Shown: positions 8,012-16,280 of the stretch, one piece after another
Layout: every line of letters starts with the position of its first letter
Numbering within the stretch: position 1 is the first letter of the stretch
Assembly: GCA_017938885.1 (NCBI GenBank)
Contig: JAGBAS010000087.1
Coordinates: forward strand, 1 to 42,818
Length of the DNA stretch: 42,818 nucleotides
Source: Clostridia bacterium
GTDB taxonomy: Bacteria > Bacillota > Clostridia > Oscillospirales > CAG-272
Direction: 5' to 3'
Notes under the pieces: model-generated
Seen by the model: only the letters and a program-made list of their open reading frames with translations
Told to the model about the DNA's origin: nothing
Database searches by the model: none
Made by a program: the position numbers and the translations under genes

Positions 8012-9774
8012 TGAAACAGAAGCATACCAACACCCTCGCTACCATGAAAAAGGTGCTCCGTTACCTGAAGCACTACCGCCTCCTCTTCGTCCTGTCCCTC
8101 CTGCTGGCCGTTGTGGTGGTGGGCCTGACCCTCTACCTGCCCATCCTGACGGGCGACGCCATCGACCTCATCATCGCCCCCGGACAGGTGGACTTCGAGG
8201 CCCTTTCCCCCCTGCTTTTGCGCGGGGTGGTCATCATCTGTATCACAGCCCTCTGCCAGTGGCTCATGAACATCTCCAACAACCGCATCACCTTCGGGGT
8301 GGTGCGCCGTCTCCGCCAGGATGCCTTCGTCCGCATCCAGTCCCTCCCCCTGTCCTACCTGGACCGCCGTCCCGTGGGCGACACGGTCAGCCGCGTCATC
8401 GCCGATGCCGACCAGTTCACCGACGGCCTGCTCATGGGCTTCTCCCAGTTCTTCACGGGGATCCTCACCATCCTGGGGACTCTGTGCTTCATGCTCACCC
8501 TGAACCTCCCCATGACGGTCTGGGTGGTGGTGGCCACGCCCCTGTCCCTCTTCGTGGCCTCCTTCATCGCGAAACGTACCTATAACCTCTTCAAAAAGCA
8601 ATCCGAGACCCGCGCCGAGCAGACCGCCCTCATCGACGAGATGATCGGCTCCCACAAAGCGGTGGTGGCCTTCGCCCACGAGGACGAGGCTCTGCGGGAC
8701 TTCGACGAGATCAACGGACGGCTGGAGACCGTTTCCCGCAAGGCGGTGTTCTTCTCCTCCCTGGTCAACCCCTCCACCCGCTTCGTCAACAACCTGGTCT
8801 ACGCGGGCGTGGCCCTCATCGGCGCGCTCATTTGCCTGTCGGACGCAGGAAATCTGACCCTGACAGTTGGCGGTCTGTCCGCGTTCCTCACCTACGCAGG
8901 CCAGTACACCAAGCCTTTCAACGAGATCTCGGGGGTGGTCACCGAGCTGCAAAACTCCATGGCCTGCGCCGCCCGTCTCTTCGAGCTGATCGAGGCAGAG
9001 ACCGAGATCCCCGACGCCCCCGACGCCGCTGTGCTGACGGATTGCGAGGGACGGGTGGAACTGTCCGACGTTTCCTTCTCCTACACCCCCGACAAGCCCC
9101 TCATCCAAGATCTCAACCTGGCTCTGGAAAGCGGCCAGCGGGTGGCCATCGTCGGCCCCACGGGTTGTGGCAAGACCACCGTCATCAACCTCCTCATGCG
9201 CTTTTACGACGTCTGTGACGGCTCCATCCAAGTGGACGGCACCGACATCCGAAACATGACCCGCCACTCTCTTCGTGAAAACTACGGCATGGTGCTCCAG
9301 GAGACCTGGCTCTCGGCGGGGACCGTGCGGGACAACATCGCCTTTGGCCGTCCCGACGCCTCCGACGAGGAGGTGGTGGCCGCCGCCAAGGCCGCTCACG
9401 CCGACGGCTTCATCCGCAGGCTCCCCGAGGGCTACGGTACGGTTCTCGGTGAGGACGGCGGATCCCTGTCTCAGGGACAGAAGCAGCTCCTCTGCATCGC
9501 CCGCCTCTTCCTCTGTCTGCCCCCCATGCTGATCCTGGACGAGGCCACCTCCTCCATTGACACCCGCACCGAGCTGCGTATCCAGAACGCCTTCGCCGCC
9601 CTCATGAAGGGCCGCACCTCCTTCATCGTGGCTCACCGCCTCTCCACCGTCAAGGAAGCCGACGTGATCCTGGTCATGAAGGACGGCCACGTCATCGAGC
9701 AGGGAGACCACAAGACTCTCCTCGAAAAGGGCGGCTTCTACGCCGAGCTGTGGGGCAGTCAGTTTGAGGCGTGA
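8011..9774 (+). CDS. ABC exporter half-transporter with canonical ATPase residues (subunit B)
   Basis: A 587-residue half-transporter with an N-terminal six-helix domain and a C-terminal ATPase. Walker A is GPTGCGKTT near residue 382, Walker B is LILDEATSS with the catalytic Glu at about 511, and the switch region is AHRLST with His at about 542. The signature is altered to LSQGQKQ. The altered signature would face subunit A's degenerate Walker motifs, and subunit A's canonical LSGGQ would face this subunit's intact Walker B, the classical one-good-site heterodimer. The ATG at 8011 follows GGGAGGTG by 8 bp; a GTG at 8008 is the alternative. The overlap with the previous gene suggests coupled, roughly equal synthesis. 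Confidence 0.93.
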   Translation: MKQKHTNTLATMKKVLRYLKHYRLLFVLSLLLAVVVVGLTLYLPILTGDAIDLIIAPGQVDFEALSPLLLRGVVIICITALCQWLMNISNNRITFGVVRRLRQDAFVRIQSLPLSYLDRRPVGDTVSRVIADADQFTDGLLMGFSQFFTGILTILGTLCFMLTLNLPMTVWVVVATPLSLFVASFIAKRTYNLFKKQSETRAEQTALIDEMIGSHKAVVAFAHEDEALRDFDEINGRLETVSRKAVFFSSLVNPSTRFVNNLVYAGVALIGALICLSDAGNLTLTVGGLSAFLTYAGQYTKPFNEISGVVTELQNSMACAARLFELIEAETEIPDAPDAAVLTDCEGRVELSDVSFSYTPDKPLIQDLNLALESGQRVAIVGPTGCGKTTVINLLMRFYDVCDGSIQVDGTDIRNMTRHSLRENYGMVLQETWLSAGTVRDNIAFGRPDASDEEVVAAAKAAHADGFIRRLPEGYGTVLGEDGGSLSQGQKQLLCIARLFLCLPPMLILDEATSSIDTRTELRIQNAFAALMKGRTSFIVAHRLSTVKEADVILVMKDGHVIEQGDHKTLLEKGGFYAELWGSQFEA

Positions 9775-9850
9775 CCGCGCAAAAAACACACAAAAAGGGC
9801 TGAGTTTTCTCTTTGCATTCTTAGCGGAGAAACAGGCGGCACGAAAACTT

Positions 9851-9885
9851 CGGCAGAGGCATTGTTTCCTCTGCCGATTTGTATT
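9851..9885 (+). terminator. Terminator hairpin after the ABC exporter operon
   Basis: A perfect 9-bp stem, CGGCAGAGG/CCTCTGCCG with an 8-nt loop, followed by ATTTGTATT. The U tract is interrupted, so efficiency may be modest. Confidence 0.65.
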
Positions 9886-9904
9886 ATAATGAGAGTAGCA
9901 AAAA

Positions 9905-10067
9905 AGCCTTCCTCCGAGATGCCATCCGCAAGCGGATGCGGTGGCACGCGGAGCGTGACGGAAGGAGCCTGCGCGACTTTATAGTTTTGCGTAACCTCAT
10001 TGAAACGCGCTCTCCCTCAGTCACCTTCGGTGACAGCTCCCTCCCGGAGGGAGCCTATGGACACGCT
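9905..10067. repeat. Diverged palindromic intergenic repeat region
   Basis: It holds family A core pieces (GCCATCCGCAAGCGGATGC, then GGCACGC/GCGTGAC) and a second hairpin block with TCACCTTCGGTGA and CTCCCTCCCGGAGGGAG. The CAAATTTGGG ends are missing, so this may be a decayed or different family. It lies directly upstream of an AT-rich foreign-looking gene. Confidence 0.65.
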
Positions 10068-10176
10068 CGTACATCTTTAGGGGTATGGGCTTTGCCCGAA
10101 GCGTTTGTAATACAAATGCGAAACTGGCGATACGATTACAAATGTAGACTTCACACAGCAGGAGGATAATTGCTAA

Positions 10177-10785
10177 ATGCAAAGAAAAGATTTTTATATC
10201 GAATACTATAATAGAACAAATCGCTTTTTTTCTGACAAGATAATTTGGGGCAAAAAAGAGCGTGAAGAAGCATGGCGCAAAGGACAAGGTCTTACCTCAA
10301 AGTTTGGACGCAAAATATTTATTATATTCCAGTATTTGATTTTGCTGTCATGTTGGATTCCCGTGTGCTTTGAACGCGAATTATGGGTTGTTATACCAAT
10401 TGCAATTCTTTGCTTTTTTTTACAATCATATATCACAGATTTCTCGATTTTAAAGATTGAATTTCTATATTTGACATACCGCAAAAATAGCGTATATTGT
10501 TCTGTATTGCATGATATATTCCTTGGTAGTTATGCGGAATTTTTCGATCAGTTAACCCGTTATACAAAGAAAGAAGTAACGGGGTACGTTCTTATAGACG
10601 GTGGAAAGTTTTATGGAAAATTTCGAGCCATTTGCAGAAACAAAACCAAAAGAATTGTATTAAAATTTCACACGAATTGCACTATTGTAATAATTAACAA
10701 AAAGAAATTTGTAGTTAAGGGCGTGTTGATCTCAAAAGAACATTTGATATCAGAGATTGCTACTATTATCAACACAAACCCATGA
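10177..10785 (+). CDS. AT-rich orphan membrane-associated protein, unrecognised
   Basis: I do not recognise this 202-residue protein. It is lysine-, isoleucine- and phenylalanine-rich. A basic N-terminal region of about 48 residues is followed by two closely spaced hydrophobic segments (about 49-65 and 70-88), then a soluble C-terminal part that could sit on the cytoplasmic side. Base composition is strikingly AT-rich, with codons such as AAA, ATA and TTA, unlike all neighbours, which suggests recent transfer. GGAGG lies 11 bp upstream of the ATG. The flanks are a palindromic repeat region and a strong hairpin terminator. No promoter could be placed with confidence. It may be a cargo gene, but nothing indicates its role. 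Confidence 0.7.
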   Translation: MQRKDFYIEYYNRTNRFFSDKIIWGKKEREEAWRKGQGLTSKFGRKIFIIFQYLILLSCWIPVCFERELWVVIPIAILCFFLQSYITDFSILKIEFLYLTYRKNSVYCSVLHDIFLGSYAEFFDQLTRYTKKEVTGYVLIDGGKFYGKFRAICRNKTKRIVLKFHTNCTIVIINKKKFVVKGVLISKEHLISEIATIINTNP

Positions 10786-10815
10786 TATCGTGTTTTGGCT
10801 TTTTAATAATATGAG

Positions 10816-10860
10816 AACCCGGACAGACCTTGAAAATCTGCCCGGGTTAATTATTTGTTT
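10816..10860 (+). terminator. Terminator after the AT-rich orphan gene
   Basis: AACCCGGACAGA and TCTGCCCGGGTT form a 12-bp stem with one mismatch, followed by AATTATTTGTTTATT. It lies between two convergent genes; on the minus strand the T tract is poorer. Confidence 0.75.
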
Positions 10861-10957
10861 ATTGCAGGTCAATTATTAATCAACTTACCATAATTTCACC
10901 GCTAATTTTGCACGCCTTGCACTCAGCCCTTGATCTTTTTTGGGGGATGGGGACGGA

Positions 10958-12502
10958 TCAATCCTCGTCGAGATGCCGTGCGGTCTCGGCCTGGATGGCG
11001 TCGTCGTAGGAGAGCATGGGCGCGATATCCTTGCCCTTGATCTTACGGTCCACGTAGTTCTTGGTGACCTTCAGGACCAGAGGCAGGAGCGACACCACGC
11101 CGATGAGGTTGGGGATCATCATGAGACCGTTGAAGGTATCCGACAGATCCCAGGCCAGACCGCCCTCCATGACGGCGCCCGAGACGATCATGGCCACGAA
11201 GATGAACTTGTAGACCTTGACGCCGGTGGTGCCGAAGAGGTACTCCACGGCCTTGGAGCCGTACTGGGACCAGCCGAGAACGGTGGTGAAGGCGAAGAAG
11301 AGCATGGCGATGGCCACGAACCAGGTGCCGGGAGCACCGAAGTACTGGCCGAAGGCCTGAGACACCAGGGTGTCGCCGTTGAGGGTGCCGATGGGGGAGC
11401 CGGTGGCCAGGTCGATGTAGCCGGTGGAGAGGACCACCACGGCGGTCATGGTGCAGACCACGAAGGTGTCAAAGAACACCTCGAAGATGCCCCACATACC
11501 CTGCTTGACGGGCTCCTTGACGTTGGAGGAGGAGTGGACCAGGACCGAGGAGCCGAGACCTGCCTCGTTGGAGAACACGCCGCGCTTGAAGCCCTGGGTC
11601 ATGGTCTTCTTGATGAGGACACCGATACCGCCGCCCAGCATAGCCGCGGGGGTGAAGGCGAACTTGAAGATGGAGACGAACATGGGACCCACCTGCTTGA
11701 TGTTGATGCCGAAGATGATGAGAGAGCCGATGACGTAGGCCACGGCCATGAAGGGCACCACGATCTCGGCCACGCGAGCGATACGCTGGAGGCCGCCGAT
11801 GATGATGAGGGCGCCGATGATGAGCAGCCCGATACCGATGATGAGGTGGATGATATTAATCTCGGTATTGGGGATATTGCCAAGGGAGATATCCTGGAAG
11901 AAGGCGGCGTCCATATTCAGGACGATCTTGTTGATCTGGGCCATGTTACCGATACCAAAAGAGGCAAGAATGGCGAAGCAGCAGAAGAGGACCGCCAGCA
12001 CCTTGGACACGGGGCTGAGCCACTTTTTCCCGTAGCGCTTGCCCAGACCGTCGCGGAGGTAGTACATGGGACCGCCCGACCACTCGCCGTCCTTGTTGCG
12101 GCGGCGGTAGTAGATGCCCAAAAGGTTTTCCGAGAAGTTGGTCATCATACCGAAGAAGGCGGCGACCCACATCCAGAACACGGCGCCGGGACCGCCCGTA
12201 ACGATGGCGGCGGCCACGCCCGCGATGTTACCCGTGCCGACGGTGGCGGCCAGGGCGGCGCAGAGGGCCTGGAACTGGGAAATGGTCTTACGGTCGGTCT
12301 TCTTGGTGGCGTTGCTGTTCTTTTTGAAGACGCTGGCGATGGTGTTCTTCCACCAGTGGCCTACGTGGCTGATCTGGAACACCTTGGTGCCCACGGTCAG
12401 AAGGATGCCCGTACCGATGAGCAGGATGAGTCCGGGCAGACCCCAGACCGCGCCGTTGACGGCGTCGTTGATGGTCTTGACCCAATTGAGAAACGCTTCC
12501 AT
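10958..12502 (-). CDS. Sodium:alanine/glycine symporter (AGCS family)
   Basis: The 514-residue carrier has about 10-11 membrane helices and clear AGCS family stretches: GTGNIAGVAAAI, GPGAVFWMW, the YYLRDGLGK region and VFSNEAGLGSS. Such carriers import alanine or glycine with sodium. The ATG at 12502 is used because GGAGG lies 8 bp upstream; an in-frame ATG 15 bp earlier is itself part of that Shine-Dalgarno sequence. The leader contains a glycine riboswitch and a terminator, so glycine is very probably a physiological substrate and the gene is controlled by intracellular glycine. A C-terminal acidic tail is soluble. It is transcribed alone, divergent from the ThrE-type exporter pair. Confidence 0.94.
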   Translation of the reverse strand: MEAFLNWVKTINDAVNGAVWGLPGLILLIGTGILLTVGTKVFQISHVGHWWKNTIASVFKKNSNATKKTDRKTISQFQALCAALAATVGTGNIAGVAAAIVTGGPGAVFWMWVAAFFGMMTNFSENLLGIYYRRRNKDGEWSGGPMYYLRDGLGKRYGKKWLSPVSKVLAVLFCCFAILASFGIGNMAQINKIVLNMDAAFFQDISLGNIPNTEINIIHLIIGIGLLIIGALIIIGGLQRIARVAEIVVPFMAVAYVIGSLIIFGINIKQVGPMFVSIFKFAFTPAAMLGGGIGVLIKKTMTQGFKRGVFSNEAGLGSSVLVHSSSNVKEPVKQGMWGIFEVFFDTFVVCTMTAVVVLSTGYIDLATGSPIGTLNGDTLVSQAFGQYFGAPGTWFVAIAMLFFAFTTVLGWSQYGSKAVEYLFGTTGVKVYKFIFVAMIVSGAVMEGGLAWDLSDTFNGLMMIPNLIGVVSLLPLVLKVTKNYVDRKIKGKDIAPMLSYDDAIQAETARHLDED

Positions 12503-12532
12503 GTTTGTTTCCTCCATGAAAAAATGAAATAA

Positions 12533-12561
12533 AAAACGCTGCCGAACCTTCGGCAGCTCTG
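12533..12561 (-). terminator. Riboswitch expression-platform terminator
   Basis: On the minus strand GCTGCCGA and TCGGCAGC pair around a 4-nt loop and are followed by GTTTTTTATTTC, 30 bp before the symporter start. It directly follows the glycine aptamer. Confidence 0.88.
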
Positions 12562-12594
12562 AAAATAGGAAGCAGACACAATATTGACTGTACC

Positions 12595-12712
12595 TGCTCT
12601 GTCCTTTTGCCTGAGAGATTCGGCCTGACCTTGGTCAGCCTTGCACCTTCGGCACCCATTTAAGGGATTCTCCAGAGCTCCTCCGCCGACAGTTTCGGAT
12701 GATCCTGGCGGC
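12595..12712 (-). promoter_or_regulatory. Glycine riboswitch (single aptamer) upstream of the AGCS symporter
   Basis: Read on the minus strand, the conserved aptamer blocks are all present in order: GAGCTCTGGAGA, GTGCCGAAGGTGCAA, then CTCAGGCAAAAGGACAGAGC. The 5' strand GCTCTG and 3' strand CAGAGC form P1. Only one aptamer is seen. Immediately 5' is a short hairpin (CCGCC/GGCGG, at about 12683-12712) resembling the ghost aptamer of type-2 singlet glycine riboswitches. A second CAGAGC just before the terminator could compete for the P1 5' strand, which would make glycine binding favour termination. The aptamer identity is secure; the OFF direction is inferred. Confidence 0.93.
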
Positions 12713-12733
12713 ATCACGGGGAACGATGGGGGT

Positions 12734-12762
12734 ATTATAGCACACAAAGCCCCATATGTCAA
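12734..12762 (-). promoter_or_regulatory. Sigma-A promoter for the glycine riboswitch/AGCS transcript
   Basis: On the minus strand, TTGACA (12757-12762) and TATAAT (12734-12739) with a 17-bp spacer, a full consensus match. The leader is about 225 nt long. Confidence 0.92.
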
Positions 12763-12794
12763 GGGGTTTCGACAACTTTTGAAAAGAAAACATC

Positions 12795-12823
12795 TTGACA
12801 AACCGCCTGCTTCTATGTATAAT
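12795..12823 (+). promoter_or_regulatory. Sigma-A promoter for the ThrE-type exporter pair
   Basis: TTGACA (12795-12800) and TATAAT (12818-12823), spacer 17 bp. It decides the downstream start, because an in-frame ATG at about 12815 overlaps the -10 box. Confidence 0.9.
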
Positions 12824-12853
12824 AGTATCACATCATTGAAACGGAGCAGTACC

Positions 12854-13705
12854 GTGAAATTCCCACATTTTCTGACAACCCCCACGGGCGGTGTCACCCG
12901 TGCCTCTGCCCCTGCCGCCGAGGGGCAGACTGTGCCCACCGATGCGGGGAGTATCCTGTCCATTGCCTTGGACGTGGGAGCCGAGCTTTTGCGGGCGGGG
13001 GGGGAGATCCACCGCGTGGAGGATACCGTGACCCGCATCTGCCGTGCTTACGGAGCCGAAGCGGTGGAGGTCTTCGCCATTACCTCCCTCATCACCGCTG
13101 AGGTGCGGATGCCTGACGGCTCCTTTGCCACCCGCAACCGCCGTGTACCCACTGCCTATAACCATCTGGCGCGTCTGGAATCCCTCAACGCTCTATCCCG
13201 TACCATCTGTAAGAGCCCCATCTCAGCCGCCGAGGTGGAAGCACGTCTGGAGGATATCCGCCTCTACCGTCCCGTCCCCGAGTGGCTGTGTTACCTGGGC
13301 GGGATGCTGGCTACGGGCGGCTTCGCCGTCTTCTTCGGCGGCTCGATCTTGGACGGCTTGGCCGCCGCCGCCATCGCCTTATTTTTGACCCTGTTCGCCC
13401 GTCTGCGCCCCTTACGCATCAACAGCATGGTCAAGTCCCTCATTTCTTCCTTTGCCGCAGGGGTTTTGTCGGTGCTGTGCGTGGAGCTTGGCTTTGGCGA
13501 GCATGTGGATAAGATCATCATCGGTACCATCATGCTGGAGATCCCGGGCCTGTCCTTTGGCAACGCCCTGCGGGATCTGCTTTGCGGGGATACCCTGGCG
13601 GGTACCATGCGCCTGATCCAGGCCATTCTCCAGACCCTCATGATCGCGCTGGGCTACATGGCCGCTCTGACCCTGTTCAATCGCTTGATCGGAGGTGGCG
13701 TATGA
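12854..13705 (+). CDS. Threonine/serine exporter family, large N-terminal-type subunit
   Basis: The 283-residue product matches the ThrE/DUF1212 type: a cytoplasmic N-terminal domain (ALDVGAELLRAGGEIHRVEDTV, then RRVPTAYNHLARLE) and about five membrane helices in the C-terminal half (EWLCYLGGMLATGGFAVFFGG through MIALGYMAALTLF). Split ThrE systems pair such a protein with a small DUF3815-type membrane subunit, which is exactly the next gene. The characterised relative exports L-threonine and L-serine; export of another small amino acid is possible, and the divergent neighbour is a glycine-regulated importer. The GTG at 12854 is chosen because GGAG lies 7 bp upstream and the promoter lies 30 bp further back. 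It overlaps the next gene by 4 bp (ATGA). Confidence 0.85.
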   Translation: MKFPHFLTTPTGGVTRASAPAAEGQTVPTDAGSILSIALDVGAELLRAGGEIHRVEDTVTRICRAYGAEAVEVFAITSLITAEVRMPDGSFATRNRRVPTAYNHLARLESLNALSRTICKSPISAAEVEARLEDIRLYRPVPEWLCYLGGMLATGGFAVFFGGSILDGLAAAAIALFLTLFARLRPLRINSMVKSLISSFAAGVLSVLCVELGFGEHVDKIIIGTIMLEIPGLSFGNALRDLLCGDTLAGTMRLIQAILQTLMIALGYMAALTLFNRLIGGGV

Positions 13706-14151
13706 GAGAATCCATCATCATGCTGATAACTGCCGCCATCAGTACGTTGGGCTTTTCCATCCTGTTCTACGTTCATCCCCGCCGTCTGCTCGTGGCTACC
13801 CTGGGGGGAGTTCTGACCACGGCCGTCTACCTGATAGCGGGACATTTTATCGGCGGGGAGCTGTTCCCCAATCTGCTGGCCGCCCTGGTGGGTGCGGGGT
13901 TTTCCGAGATCATGGCGCGGGTCACCAAGGTGCCCGTCCCCGTCTATATGGTGCCTTGCGTCATCCCCCTGGTTCCCGGCAGCGGTCTTTACGGAACCAT
14001 GTTCAATTTCGTTACGGGGAATTATCCCGAGGCCGCCTCGGCGGGGCTGCGTACCCTTCAGGTCGCGCTGGGCATTGCGGGGGGGATCGTCATCGCCTCG
14101 GTGTTGGGGATCATCTTCCGTCCTCGGCTGTTTATCCGAAAGAAACGTTAA
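13702..14151 (+). CDS. Threonine/serine exporter family, small subunit (DUF3815-like)
   Basis: A 149-residue hydrophobic protein with about four or five membrane helices, corresponding to the C-terminal domain of ThrE. Visible family segments are GFSILFYVHPRRL, FSEIMARVTKVPVPVYMVP and PLVPGSGLYGTMF. It should combine with the preceding subunit to form the exporter. The ATG at 13702 overlaps the upstream stop (ATGA) and has GGAGG 7 bp before it, so the two are translated together. The longer open frame from 13582 lies inside the upstream gene and was not used. Confidence 0.85.
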   Translation: MRESIIMLITAAISTLGFSILFYVHPRRLLVATLGGVLTTAVYLIAGHFIGGELFPNLLAALVGAGFSEIMARVTKVPVPVYMVPCVIPLVPGSGLYGTMFNFVTGNYPEAASAGLRTLQVALGIAGGIVIASVLGIIFRPRLFIRKKR

Positions 14152-14163
14152 TAAATTAAAACA

Positions 14164-14204
14164 AGCCCCAACCGAGAGCCCTTGCGTCCCCCCTGGTTGG
14201 GGCT
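14164..14204 (+). terminator. Hairpin after the exporter pair, possible terminator
   Basis: AGCCCCAACC and GGTTGGGGCT form a perfect 10-bp stem with a 21-nt loop. Only GCAATTT follows, so the T tract is weak. Confidence 0.55.
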
Positions 14205-14278
14205 GCAATTTGTGCAGGGTATACAAATCAAAAGAAGAAAGTTTGGGGAAATAAACTCTTTCTTTTTGGAGGTTTTTT

Positions 14279-14287
14279 TGGTATAAT
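14279..14287 (+). promoter_or_regulatory. Extended -10 promoter for the sugar ABC ATPase
   Basis: TGGTATAAT is a perfect extended -10 box. No good -35 is found 17 bp upstream. The leader of about 85 nt can form a GTGCAG/CTGCAC hairpin. Confidence 0.65.
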
Positions 14288-14379
14288 ATCAACGTGCAGA
14301 GGTGTGCGCACAGGCTCCCTGCACACCCGACCCCGGTTCGATTTTTTATGTAAGATATTATTTAGGAGGAAAATCTCAA

Positions 14380-15534
14380 ATGGCAAGTGTATCCCTTCGT
14401 CACATTTACAAGAAGTACCCCGGCGGCGTAACTGCCGTGTCCGACTTCAACCTGGAGATCAAGGATAAGGAGTTCCTGGTCCTGGTCGGTCCTTCCGGTT
14501 GCGGTAAGACCACTACCCTGCGTATGGTCGCCGGTCTGGAGGAGATCTCCGAGGGTGAGCTGTTCATCGGCGACCAGCTGGTCAACGACGTGGCTCCTAA
14601 GGATCGTAAGATCGCGATGGTGTTCCAGAACTACGCTCTGTATCCTCACATGACCGTGTTTGAGAACATGGCCTTCGGTCTGAAGCTGAACAAGACTCCC
14701 AAGGAGGAGATCAAGCGCCGCGTTGAGGAGGCTGCCCGTATCCTGGATATCACTCACCTGCTCGACAGAAAGCCCAAGGCTCTGTCCGGTGGTCAGAAGC
14801 AGCGTGTGGCTCTGGGCCGCGCTATCGTCCGTAACCCCAAGGTATTCCTTCTTGACGAGCCTCTGTCCAACCTGGACGCTAAGCTCCGTGCTGCCATGAG
14901 AACCGAGCTGACCAAGCTGCACGCCCGCGTCGGTACCACCTTCATCTACGTGACCCACGACCAGGTCGAGGCTATGACCATGGCTACCCGTATCGTGGTC
15001 ATGAAGGACGGTCTGATCCAGCAGGTCGACACGCCTCAGAACCTCTACGATTCTCCCTGCAACCTGTTCGTCGCAGGCTTCATCGGTACTCCCCAGATGA
15101 ACTTCATCAACGGTACCCTGAACAAGAAGGGCGAGGATCTGTACTTCAACTTCGAGAACGTCTCGGTCAAGCTGCCCGCAGAGAAGGCCAACAACCCCGC
15201 TCTGAAGGACTACATCGACCAGGAGGTCGTTCTGGGTCTGCGTCCCGAGTGCATCTACGATCAGCCCGCACAGGTGGAGGCTCACGCTGATTCCTCCTTC
15301 GAGGCTTACGTTGACGTCACCGAGCTCATGGGTGCTGAGATCTACCTGTACCTAAACGTCGGTAAGTCTGAGGAGGGTGACGGTAAGATCAAGATTATCA
15401 ACGACGGTACCAACCTCATCGCCCGCGTCTCCTCTCGCTCCCAGTCCCGCGCCGGCGACTCCATCAAGGTTGCCTTCGATACCACTCGTTGCCACATCTT
15501 CGACAAGGACACCGAGCGTTGCATTTGCCACTAA
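14380..15534 (+). CDS. Sugar ABC transporter ATP-binding protein (MsmK/UgpC/MalK type)
   Basis: A 384-residue cytoplasmic ATPase with Walker [10 protein letters not shown] (37-45), signature [14 protein letters not shown], Walker [13 protein letters not shown], switch [10 protein letters not shown], and a C-terminal TOBE-like regulatory region from about 235. This is the ATPase subunit type of CUT1 carbohydrate importers. No permease or binding-protein gene adjoins, so it is an orphan. Established examples (MsmK, MsmX) energise several separate sugar importers in one cell. Codon choice is unlike most neighbours, with many CGT, GGT and GCT codons as in the ribosomal genes here, which fits a highly expressed shared component. 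AGGAGG lies 10 bp upstream, and a strong terminator follows. Confidence 0.92.
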   Translation: MASVSLRHIYKKYPGGVTAVSDFNLEIKDKEFLVLVGPSGCGKTTTLRMVAGLEEISEGELFIGDQLVNDVAPKDRKIAMVFQNYALYPHMTVFENMAFGLKLNKTPKEEIKRRVEEAARILDITHLLDRKPKALSGGQKQRVALGRAIVRNPKVFLLDEPLSNLDAKLRAAMRTELTKLHARVGTTFIYVTHDQVEAMTMATRIVVMKDGLIQQVDTPQNLYDSPCNLFVAGFIGTPQMNFINGTLNKKGEDLYFNFENVSVKLPAEKANNPALKDYIDQEVVLGLRPECIYDQPAQVEAHADSSFEAYVDVTELMGAEIYLYLNVGKSEEGDGKIKIINDGTNLIARVSSRSQSRAGDSIKVAFDTTRCHIFDKDTERCICH

Positions 15535-15547
15535 TCTTACATTTTCG

Positions 15548-15575
15548 CTCCCCCGCCAACGCGGGGGAGTTTTTT
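15548..15575 (+). terminator. Strong Rho-independent terminator
   Basis: CTCCCCCGC and GCGGGGGAG form a 9-bp stem with a CAAC loop, followed by TTTTTT. Confidence 0.93.
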
Positions 15576-15597
15576 CAATCAAATATGAAAAAATATG

Positions 15598-15644
15598 AAG
15601 ATGCATCCCCGCATCTTGACAGGGAACTGTTCGTATGTTATACT
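15598..15644 (+). promoter_or_regulatory. Promoter with inverted repeat over the -35
   Basis: TTGACA (15616-15621) and TATACT (15639-15644) with 17 bp between. The inverted repeat AAGATGC-6-GCATCTT at 15598-15617 ends inside the -35 box and could be an operator. Confidence 0.8.
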
Positions 15645-15674
15645 GATATCACAAACCGGAAAGGAGCGCGAACC

Positions 15675-16211
15675 ATGAAGAATTCTGCCATGCACCCGAA
15701 AAACGGGCATAAGCTCGGCTTTCTGCTTCGTATCCTGACAATGTTTTGGGCGATTCTGGGACCGGTGGCGGTCATTGCCGCCGCTGTGGTGTCTACAGTG
15801 TTGGAGGGAGATTGGTGGTCTGAGCTGTTTTATATGTATCTGGCACTTTATACCCTGTTGGGATTTACGACGTATTTTTCCCTGCTCACCATCCTGTGGG
15901 AGGCGGCCCGCCGCACTGGCCGTCAAGCAGGCGAGGATCTGCGGGACACTCCCTTCACCGCCGTACTCCACCGTATACTCCGAATCACCGCCGTTGCGGG
16001 GCTGGTGACGGTGGCCTTCATCCTGCTGATCTTCTTCGATCTCCTGAACGGCGGCTTTGCTATGATCCATTTCGCTATCGGCATTCTCCAGGTCTCGCTG
16101 TACGCAGTTTGCGGAATCCATGCTGTGATCCGCCGTATCACCGACCGCCGCCGCGCGGAAAAACAGAGACTGGCTGAGGAAAAGCAGGCGTGGGAGGGGT
16201 ATCTGACGTAA
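15675..16211 (+). CDS. Small membrane protein, function unknown
   Basis: A 178-residue protein with four predicted membrane segments (about 14-42, 50-76, 106-128 and 130-152). A cytoplasmic loop lies between segments two and three (EAARRTGRQAGEDLRD), and a charged C-terminal tail is rich in Arg, Glu and Lys (RRRAEKQRLAEEKQ). I recognise no family. The ATG follows AAGGAG by about 9 bp. It has its own promoter, with an inverted repeat over the -35 box, and converges on the SipL-like gene, sharing a bidirectional terminator. Nothing in the context points to its task. Confidence 0.8.
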   Translation: MKNSAMHPKNGHKLGFLLRILTMFWAILGPVAVIAAAVVSTVLEGDWWSELFYMYLALYTLLGFTTYFSLLTILWEAARRTGRQAGEDLRDTPFTAVLHRILRITAVAGLVTVAFILLIFFDLLNGGFAMIHFAIGILQVSLYAVCGIHAVIRRITDRRRAEKQRLAEEKQAWEGYLT

Positions 16212-16228
16212 TACGGATTGCAACCGCA

Positions 16229-16268
16229 TAAAAAAGACCGCGAGAAGCATTTTCTCACGGTCTTTTTT
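16229..16268. terminator. Bidirectional terminator between convergent genes
   Basis: AAAAAAGACCG/CGGTCTTTTTT continues inward as GAGAA/TTCTC, giving A and T tracts on both sides. It serves the small membrane protein (plus) and the SPOCS/LysM gene (minus). Confidence 0.92.
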
Positions 16269-16280
16269 GTACAGGTGGGG

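Noticed and set aside
10940..12532. Plus-strand open frame of 530 codons opposite the AGCS symporter
   Set aside because: The translation is dominated by Asp, Gly, His and Glu, as expected from the reverse of hydrophobic codons, and the opposite strand is an unmistakable symporter with a riboswitch.
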